A DNA stretch of 64,000 nt from Streptomyces sp. Y2F8-2 (lineage in GTDB: Bacteria; Actinomycetota; Actinomycetes; Streptomycetales; Streptomycetaceae), in the NCBI RefSeq assembly GCF_014905555.1, contig NZ_BNGS01000002.1, positions 248,001 through 312,000 of the forward strand, given 5' to 3'. Below the pieces are notes generated by a model. That model did not search any database. It was not told where the DNA came from and was given only the letters and a program-made list of their open reading frames with translations. Numbering within the stretch: the stretch's first letter is position 1; the number at the start of each line of letters is the position of its first letter. The translations under genes and the position numbers were made by a program. Of this stretch, positions 58,575-64,000 are shown in pieces.

Positions 58575-58746
58575 CCTCCAGGCCCAGCCCGCCGCCGCCC
58601 TCGCCGGCCTGGCCGCCGACCACGGCGCCCGGCTGGTCATCGTCAACGCCGAGCCGACGCCGTACGACGACCGGGCCGACGAGGTCGTACGGGAGCCGAT
58701 CGGCACCGCGCTGCCCGCTCTGCTGCACCGTCTCCGGGAGGGGTAG
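58575..58746 (+). pseudogene. Sirtuin 3'-end fragment (duplicate of 55338-55495)
   Basis: Reads LQAQPAAALAGLAADHGARL, VIVNAEPTPYDDRADEV, VREPIGTALPALLHRLREG and TAG, matching sirtuin residues from about 187 on. Bases match 55338-55491 at roughly 88 percent, with a 36-bp identical block around AACGCCGAGCCGACGCCGTA. The match starts at CCTCCAGG in both copies. The catalytic part is missing, so it cannot be functional. Located seven bases before the end of ogt on the other strand. Confidence 0.9.
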
Positions 58747-58752
58747 GCAGCC

Positions 58753-59235
58753 CTAGAACAACGCCGATCCCCGTTCGAACTCCAGCAGTCGGCGCTTGCG
58801 GTCCAGTCCGCCGCCGTAGCCCGTCAGGCCGCCGCTCGCACCGATGACCCGGTGGCAGGGGACGATGATGCCGATGGGGTTCCTGCCGTTGGCCAGGCCC
58901 ACCGCGCGGGAGGCACCGGGCTTGCCGAGGGCGTCGGCCAGTTGGCCGTAGGAGCGCGTCTCGCCGTAGGGGATGCGGCGCAGCTGCTCCCAGACGCCGC
59001 GCTGGAACGGGGTGCCGTTCAGGCGCAGTTCGAGGGTGAACTCCTTCAAGTCGCCCGCGAAGTAGGCCTCCAGCTGCTCCTCCGCCTCGGCGAAGGCGCC
59101 CTCCCCCCGCTCTCCGAAGGTCTCCTCCGATGGGCGATGGCGCTGGTCGGTCATGTAGAGGCCGCACAGGACGCCGTCGTCGGCGACCAGGGTGAGGGGG
59201 CCGTAGGGGCTGTCGATGATCGTGTGCTGCTTCAC
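58753..59235 (-). CDS. ogt: Methylated-DNA-protein-cysteine S-methyltransferase
   Basis: 160 residues. Suicide repair protein that removes alkyl groups from O6 of guanine. Acceptor Cys127 in IIVPCHRVIGASG. The helix-turn-helix with SYGQLADALGKPGASRAVGLANGRNP carries the Arg finger. The N-terminal RNase-H-like domain occupies residues 1-75. ATG 59235 is nine bases after the Ada-AlkA gene stop on the same strand, so the two are one adaptive-response-like operon. Confidence 0.95.
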   Translation of the reverse strand: MKQHTIIDSPYGPLTLVADDGVLCGLYMTDQRHRPSEETFGERGEGAFAEAEEQLEAYFAGDLKEFTLELRLNGTPFQRGVWEQLRRIPYGETRSYGQLADALGKPGASRAVGLANGRNPIGIIVPCHRVIGASGGLTGYGGGLDRKRRLLEFERGSALF

Positions 59236-59244
59236 TGTGTGTCC

Positions 59245-60711
59245 TTATACCGGAAGGAAGTTGATCGGGTGGCTGTCCGTCGCCCACAGGTACTGGACCG
59301 CGTACGCCCGCCACGGCCGCCAGGCCGCCGCGCGTGCGGTGAGTGCCGCCGGGGTCGACGGCAGGCCGAGTTCCTGCGCGGCGCGCCTGATGCCGAGGTC
59401 GGTGGGCAGGAAGGCGTCGGGGTCGCCGAGGGCGCGCATGGCGATCACGTCGACCGTCCAGGGGCCGAAGCCGGGGAGTGCGAGCAGCCGGGCGCGGGTT
59501 TCCTCCCAGTCGCTCTCGACGCCCAGGTGGATGGATCGCTCGGCGAGTTGACGGACGAGGGTCGTGAAGGTCGTCCGGCGGGTGCGGGGCATCGCCAGCG
59601 ACTCGGGGTCGAGTGCGGCGAGGGCCTCCGGCGCCGGGAAGAGGTGGGTGAGGCCGCCTTCGGGGTCCTCGACGGCCTCGCCGTGCGCGGTGACCAGGCG
59701 GGCCGCGTGGGTGCGTGCGGCCGCCGTGGAGACCTGCTGGCCGAGGACGGCCCGCAGGGCGAACTCGGCCTCGTCGACGGTGCGCGGCACCCGGCGGCCG
59801 GGGGCCTTGTCGACGAGGGGTGCCAGCACCGGGTCCGTGCGCAGCTGGTCGTCGACGGCGACCGGGTCGGCGTCCAGGTCGAGCATGCGGCGGCAGCGGC
59901 TGATGGCGACGGCCAGGTCGCGCATGTCGCTGAGGCTGAGGCGGCAGGCGATGTGGTCGGGCCGCGGGTTCAGCGCCACGATGCCGTGTCCGTACGGCAG
60001 CCGGAGCGTGCGCCGGTACGCGCCCTCGCGCCACTCCTCCACGCCGGGTACGGCGGTGGCGGCGAGGTGGCCGAAGAGGTTGTCGGGATTGAGCGGGGCG
60101 CGGAACGGCAGCCTGAGGCTGAGGACGCCCGGTGCGGCCACCGTCCGCCGGGGCAGACGGGCGCGCAGCTCGCTCGGGGAGAGCGCGAAGACCTCGCGGA
60201 CGGTGTCGTTGAAGGTGCGGATCGAGGAGAACCCGGCCGCGAACGCGATGTCCGCCATCGGCAGCCCGGTCGTCTCGATGAGCAGCCGGGCGGTCTGGGC
60301 GCGCTGCGCCCGGGCGAGCGCGAGCGGGCCGGCGCCGAGCTCGGCGAGGAGCTGGCGCTCGATCTGGCGGGTGCTGTAGCCGAGGCGGGCGGCGAGGCCG
60401 GGCACGCCCTCGCGGTCCACGACGCCGTCGCCGATCAGCCGCATGGCGCGGGCGACGAGGTCGGCGCGCTGGTTCCACTCGGGGGATCCGGGGCTGGTGT
60501 CCGGGCGGCACCGCTTGCAGGCCCGGAACCCGGCCTGCTGGCAGGCGGCGGCGCTCGGGTAGAACGTCATGTTCTCCGGTTTGGGCGGTACCGCCGGGCA
60601 GCTGGGGCGGCAGTAGATCCGCGTGGTCAGGACCGCTGTGTAGAACCAGCCGTCGAAGCGCGCGTCCTTGGACTGGACGGCGCGCACACAGCGCTCCCGG
60701 TCGGTGTGCAT
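59245..60711 (-). CDS. Ada N-domain/AraC HTH fused to AlkA DNA-3-methyladenine glycosylase
   Basis: 488 residues. (1) Ada methyl-phosphotriester zinc domain with Cys34, Cys38, Cys65 and Cys68 (YCRPSCPA; ACKRC). (2) AraC-type HTH (about 80-180: LAARLGYSTRQIERQLLAELG, AFAAGFSSIRTFNDTVREVFALSPSELR). (3) AlkA N-terminal domain. (4) HhH-GPD glycosylase with LPGFGPWTVDVIAMRALGD and catalytic Asp in AFLPTDLGIRRA. It should sense methylated phosphotriesters, activate its own operon and excise alkylated bases. The start is set at ATG 60711; ATG 60723 is an in-frame alternative. Together with the downstream ogt it splits Ada function over two polypeptides. Confidence 0.92.
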   Translation of the reverse strand: MHTDRERCVRAVQSKDARFDGWFYTAVLTTRIYCRPSCPAVPPKPENMTFYPSAAACQQAGFRACKRCRPDTSPGSPEWNQRADLVARAMRLIGDGVVDREGVPGLAARLGYSTRQIERQLLAELGAGPLALARAQRAQTARLLIETTGLPMADIAFAAGFSSIRTFNDTVREVFALSPSELRARLPRRTVAAPGVLSLRLPFRAPLNPDNLFGHLAATAVPGVEEWREGAYRRTLRLPYGHGIVALNPRPDHIACRLSLSDMRDLAVAISRCRRMLDLDADPVAVDDQLRTDPVLAPLVDKAPGRRVPRTVDEAEFALRAVLGQQVSTAAARTHAARLVTAHGEAVEDPEGGLTHLFPAPEALAALDPESLAMPRTRRTTFTTLVRQLAERSIHLGVESDWEETRARLLALPGFGPWTVDVIAMRALGDPDAFLPTDLGIRRAAQELGLPSTPAALTARAAAWRPWRAYAVQYLWATDSHPINFLPV

Positions 60712-60886
60712 CGCGTTCCGCATGCCTCAAGCATCGGGCACCGCAGTGCGCCGGGCTGGCGGAAATCCGACATGTGGTTGGAGCGACCTGCCGTTACCCC
60801 GATCGCCGGTGCCGTTGCTGCCGCCGCTGCCGCTTCCGCGATCGTGTCGAGGCCGCCCCGCAGAGCGCCGGCAGGAGGCTTTTGTG

Positions 60887-63232
60887 TCAGTGGGGGCGCT
60901 CGGGGTGGCGTCCGGGCGGCTGCGAAGGCTGCGGCAAGGGGGGCGAAGGTTTCACCGGACGGGTCTGCGCGGCGTCGCCGGCCACGGTCAGCGGCTCCCC
61001 GTAGTGCCTGATCCGGACCGATTCCCCCTTCACGAGCGTGTACGTGGCCCGGGAGTCGGTGATCTCCACCCGGAGGCACTGGCCGCGAACGTGGACCGAG
61101 AAGGCCAGCCGACTGAGACTGTCGGGCAGCCGGGGCGCGAAGTACAGGGTTCCGGAGTGGTGGCGCATGCCGCCGAAGCCGGCGACCAGCGCGATCCAGG
61201 AGCCCGCCAGGGCCGCGATGTGGAGGCCGTCGCGGGTGTTGTTCTCCAGGTCGTCCAAGTCCATCAGCGCCGCCTCGCCGAGGTAGTCGTAGGCCAGGCG
61301 CAGGTGGCCGACCTCGGCTGCGATGACGGCCTGCACGCTCGCCGACAAGGAGGAGTCACGGACGGTGAGCGGTTCGTAGTAGGCGAAGTTCCGTGCCTTC
61401 TCGCCCTCGTCGAAGGCGTCGCCGCGCAGGTACATCGCCAGCACGAGGTCCGCCTGTTTGACCACCTGCTTCCGGTAGAGCTGGAGGTACGGGTGGTGCA
61501 GCAGCAGCGGGTAGTCCTCCGGCCGGGTGCGGGAGAAGTCCCAGATCTGGTGGCGGGTGAAGTCCGCGGACTGCTCGTGGATGCCGAGGGCGCTGTTGTA
61601 GGGGACGGTCATCGCCTTGGCGGCGGTGCGCCATGCGGCCGTCTCGTCCTCGGTCACGCCGAGCGCGGCGGCCTGCTCGGGGTGGCGTTCGGCGGCATCG
61701 GCGGCGGCACGCAGGTTCTCCTGGGCCATGAGATTGGTGTAGGTGTTGTCGTCCGCGACCGCGCTGTACTCGTCGGGGCCGGTGACGCCGTCGATGTGGA
61801 AGCCGCCCTGGGAGTCGTGGTGACCGAGGGAGCGCCACAACCGGGCGGTCTCCACCAGGAGTTCCACACCGGTGTCTCGTTCGAAGTCCTCGTCGCCGGA
61901 GACCGAGACGTAGCGCAGGACGGCATGGGCGATGTCGGCGTTGATGTGGAAGGCCGCGGCGCCGGCCGGCCAGTAACCGGAACATTCCGCGCCGTCGATG
62001 GTGCGCCATGGGAAGGCCGCCCCCTCGAGGCCCAGTTGCCGGGCGCGGGCGCGGGCCGCGGGCAGGGTGTCCTGGCGCCAGCGCAGCGCCGCGGTGACGC
62101 TGCGCGGGTGGGCGAAGATGAGCACCGGCAGAACGTAGGTCTCCGTGTCCCAGAAGGCATGCCCGTCATAGCCGGAACCCGTCAGGCCCTTGGCGGGGAT
62201 GGCCCGCTGCTCGGCCCGGGCGGCGGCCTGCAGCACATGGAAGAGCGCGAAGCGGACGGCCTGCTGGATCTCCGCGTCGCCGTCGACCTCCACGTCGGCG
62301 TGGGCCCAGAAGTCGTCCAGCACGGCGCGCTGCTCGTCGGCCAGGCCGTGCCAGCCCGTGCTGCGCGCCTCGGCGAGCGCGGCCTCCGCCTGGTCCCTCA
62401 GGGACGGCAGTGAGCGCAGCGAGGACCAGGCGTAGGAGACCAACTTCTCCAGGCGGAGTTTCTCGCCCGGTCTGAGGTCGGCGATGACGGTGAACCGGGC
62501 GACGTCGTGCGCGCTCTCTCCGGCCGTCTGCGTGGATGCCGGCCCTTGCACGAGGTGGTCGGCGGCGGCCGCGACCCGCAGTCCGCTGCGCTCGGTGCGG
62601 TGGATCAGGCGCAGCCGGGCCCCTTCGGCGTGGTGCTCCTCGGGCCGTAGCGGGGATTCCAGGGCGGCGGCGACCCGCGGATCGTCGCTGGGCTGCGGCA
62701 TCGGCTCATTGGCGACGAGTTCGGACTGGATGACGACGCGCACCTCGTCGTCCAGCGGCTCCACCTCGTAGGCGATCGCGGCCACGGCCCGGTGGGTGAA
62801 GGACACCAGGCGGGTGGAGCGTACGCGGACGGCCTTTCCCACCGGCGAGACCCACTCGCAGACGCGGTGCAGTACGCCGGCCCGCAGATCGAGGACCCGT
62901 TCGTGCGAGAGGAGACGCCCGTAGCGCAGGTCGACCTGCTCGTCGTCGACGAGGAGGCGGATGAGCTTGCCGTCGGTGACGTTGATGACCGTCTGGCCGG
63001 ACTCCGGGAAGCCGTATCCGGCCTCGGCGTAGGGCAGCGGGTGCACTTCGTGGACGCCGTTGAGGTAGCAGCCGGGCAGACCGTGCGGCTCCCCCTCCTC
63101 GAGGTTGCCTCGCCAGCCGATGTGTCCGTTGGACAGGGCGAAGACCGATTCGCTCTGTGCCAGGACGTCCAGGTCGAGCCCGCTCTCGCGGATGCACCAG
63201 GGATCGGTCCCATAAGCGGGATGGGTGATCAC
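60887..63232 (-). CDS. Glycoside hydrolase family 65 protein (disaccharide phosphorylase or hydrolase)
   Basis: 781 residues with GH65 order: N-terminal beta-sandwich (about 1-270, SVFALSNGHIGWRGNLEEGEPHGLPGCYLNGVHE), linker, (alpha/alpha)6 barrel with KGLTGSGYDGHAFWDTETYVLP, FPWRT, the general-acid Glu in IDGVTGPDEYSAVADDNTYTN and HKQ-type substrate motif RKQVVKQADLVLAMY, then a C-terminal sandwich. Members phosphorolyse or hydrolyse maltose, trehalose or kojibiose. No beta-phosphoglucomutase gene lies beside it, which is often the case for phosphorylase pairs, so hydrolase remains possible. GTG 63232 follows GGAGGG. Confidence 0.9.
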   Translation of the reverse strand: MITHPAYGTDPWCIRESGLDLDVLAQSESVFALSNGHIGWRGNLEEGEPHGLPGCYLNGVHEVHPLPYAEAGYGFPESGQTVINVTDGKLIRLLVDDEQVDLRYGRLLSHERVLDLRAGVLHRVCEWVSPVGKAVRVRSTRLVSFTHRAVAAIAYEVEPLDDEVRVVIQSELVANEPMPQPSDDPRVAAALESPLRPEEHHAEGARLRLIHRTERSGLRVAAAADHLVQGPASTQTAGESAHDVARFTVIADLRPGEKLRLEKLVSYAWSSLRSLPSLRDQAEAALAEARSTGWHGLADEQRAVLDDFWAHADVEVDGDAEIQQAVRFALFHVLQAAARAEQRAIPAKGLTGSGYDGHAFWDTETYVLPVLIFAHPRSVTAALRWRQDTLPAARARARQLGLEGAAFPWRTIDGAECSGYWPAGAAAFHINADIAHAVLRYVSVSGDEDFERDTGVELLVETARLWRSLGHHDSQGGFHIDGVTGPDEYSAVADDNTYTNLMAQENLRAAADAAERHPEQAAALGVTEDETAAWRTAAKAMTVPYNSALGIHEQSADFTRHQIWDFSRTRPEDYPLLLHHPYLQLYRKQVVKQADLVLAMYLRGDAFDEGEKARNFAYYEPLTVRDSSLSASVQAVIAAEVGHLRLAYDYLGEAALMDLDDLENNTRDGLHIAALAGSWIALVAGFGGMRHHSGTLYFAPRLPDSLSRLAFSVHVRGQCLRVEITDSRATYTLVKGESVRIRHYGEPLTVAGDAAQTRPVKPSPPLPQPSQPPGRHPERPH

Positions 63233-63371
63233 GGTGCACCCTCCGAGGGATGTGTCCGGAATGCCTCGTATGCCATGCTTTCTATCTGCCCGCTCAGGAG
63301 TCACTCCATCCCCAAGGGCCCCGGAAAGGACAGCGCGGCCTCGACGGGGCTCGCCCGGAACGAGCGGTCGA

Positions 63372-63881
63372 TCAGGGGAGCTGCGCCGCGAACGCCTCGT
63401 ACGCCCGCTCGTCGAAGAGGACGAACCTGACCTGCTCGACGGCCGTCTTCGTGGCCCTGACCGTCTCCACCGCGATGCGGGCGGCGTCGTCGATCGGCCA
63501 CCCGTAGATGCCGGCGGACACGGCGGGGAACGCCACCGTGCGTGCGCCGAGTTCGTCGGCGACGCGCAGCGACTCCCGGTAGCAGGAGGCCAGCAGCTCC
63601 GACCGGTCCTCCTGGGGGTTGAAGCGGGGACCGACCGTGTGGATCACCCAGCGTGCGTCCAGTTCGCCCGCCGTGGTGGCGACCGCCTTGCCCGTGGCCA
63701 GTCCCTTGCCGTACCTCGAGGCGCGCAGTGCGCGGCACTCCTCGAGGATCGCGGGGCCACCCCGCCGGTGGATCGCGCCGTCCACCCCTCCCCCGCCGAG
63801 CAGCGACGAATTGGCCGCGTTGACGATCGCGTCGGCGCTCTGCCGGGTGATGTCGCCCTTGACCAGCGTGATGGCGGTCAT
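63372..63881 (-). CDS. O-acetyl-ADP-ribose deacetylase (macrodomain protein)
   Basis: 169 residues, a single macrodomain of the MacroD/YmdB type. Signatures: [39 protein letters not shown] with the Asn and Asp that position the distal ribose, [10 protein letters not shown] and [22 protein letters not shown]. It cleaves O-acetyl-ADP-ribose or ADP-ribosyl-glutamate. ATG 63881 overlaps the stop of the upstream oxidoreductase gene by four bases, so the two are coupled. The window also encodes a sirtuin whose product is O-acetyl-ADP-ribose. Confidence 0.93.
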
Positions 63882-64000
63882 CGCTGCCTCAGCCTCCGCC
63901 AGACCGCCTTCGCCGCGTTGTGTCCCGACATGCCGTGCACGCCCGGGCCCGGCGGGGTGGCCGAGGAGCAGATGAAGACGGCCGGGTGCGGGGTGCTGTA
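63878..64000 (-). CDS. C-terminal fragment of a NAD(P)/FAD-dependent oxidoreductase (phytoene-desaturase-like)
   Basis: The last 40 residues only; the gene continues beyond the right edge. [20 protein letters not shown] then [16 protein letters not shown] is the final FAD-binding motif of the CrtI/amine-oxidase-like family ([13 protein letters not shown] with preceding CSSATPPG). Its start and substrate domain lie outside. It overlaps the macrodomain gene start by four bases. Confidence 0.7.

Overview
The window is a high-GC actinobacterial chromosome segment, almost certainly Streptomyces. Third codon positions are strongly G/C, GTG starts are frequent, the regulators (GntR, LacI, TetR, SpoIIE-type phosphatase) are typical, and gene content matches known Streptomyces neighbourhoods. 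No rRNA, tRNA, CRISPR array, transposase or integrase was recognised. Coordinates and starts were derived by reading frames, start codons and ribosome binding sites by eye; family names rest on motif recognition, without database searches.

Layout. 1-5463: end of a GNAT gene, a LapA-type membrane protein and a tightly overlapping minus-strand operon of four peptidases (M55 D-aminopeptidase, M20, S9, S66). 5464-5994: spacer with a tandem repeat and a strong terminator. 5995-18417: a complete myo-inositol catabolic locus, with dehydrogenase, inosose dehydratase-like barrel and ABC importer on the minus strand, divergent from iolC, an aldolase-like barrel, iolB, iolD, iolA and a GntR regulator. 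18428-20694: a second Gfo/Idh/MocA dehydrogenase divergent from a LacI regulator, with clear operators between. 20723-28752: SpoIIE phosphatase, an MFS exporter fused to carboxypeptidase-regulatory-like repeats, SRPBCC and alpha/beta hydrolase genes, and a radical SAM gene with a LexA-type box and a C-terminal QLSLL. 28773-32597: accessory segment (methyltransferase remnant, TPR protein, two secreted proteins). 32781-35444: S33 peptidase, RidA, HEAT-repeat protein.

35809-45519 is the ethylmalonyl-CoA pathway: fused 3-hydroxybutyryl-CoA dehydrogenase, TetR regulator, then ccr, ethylmalonyl-CoA mutase, malyl/methylmalyl-CoA lyase, MaoC hydratase and acyl-CoA dehydrogenase as one operon. It turns acetyl-CoA units into C4/C5 CoA esters for growth or polyketide extender units. 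psd and pssA (phosphatidylethanolamine synthesis) follow, then glycerate kinase, ADP-ribosylglycohydrolase, a secreted Asp-box protein with a lipoprotein, NUDIX, a vanadium haloperoxidase-like phosphatase and a sirtuin. 55498-58574 is a second accessory segment (secreted NHL propeller and a 160-aa protein). Then come a sirtuin 3'-end fragment, ogt, an Ada-AlkA fusion, GH65, a macrodomain protein and the end of an FAD oxidoreductase.

The most striking structural observation is that both accessory segments have the same architecture. Each begins right after the 3' end of an intact plus-strand gene (radical SAM; sirtuin) and ends at a second, diverged, same-orientation copy of that gene's 3' end including its stop codon. 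The most interesting gene-level observation is the radical SAM gene (27706-28752), which combines a LexA-type operator with a candidate sliding-clamp binding tail.
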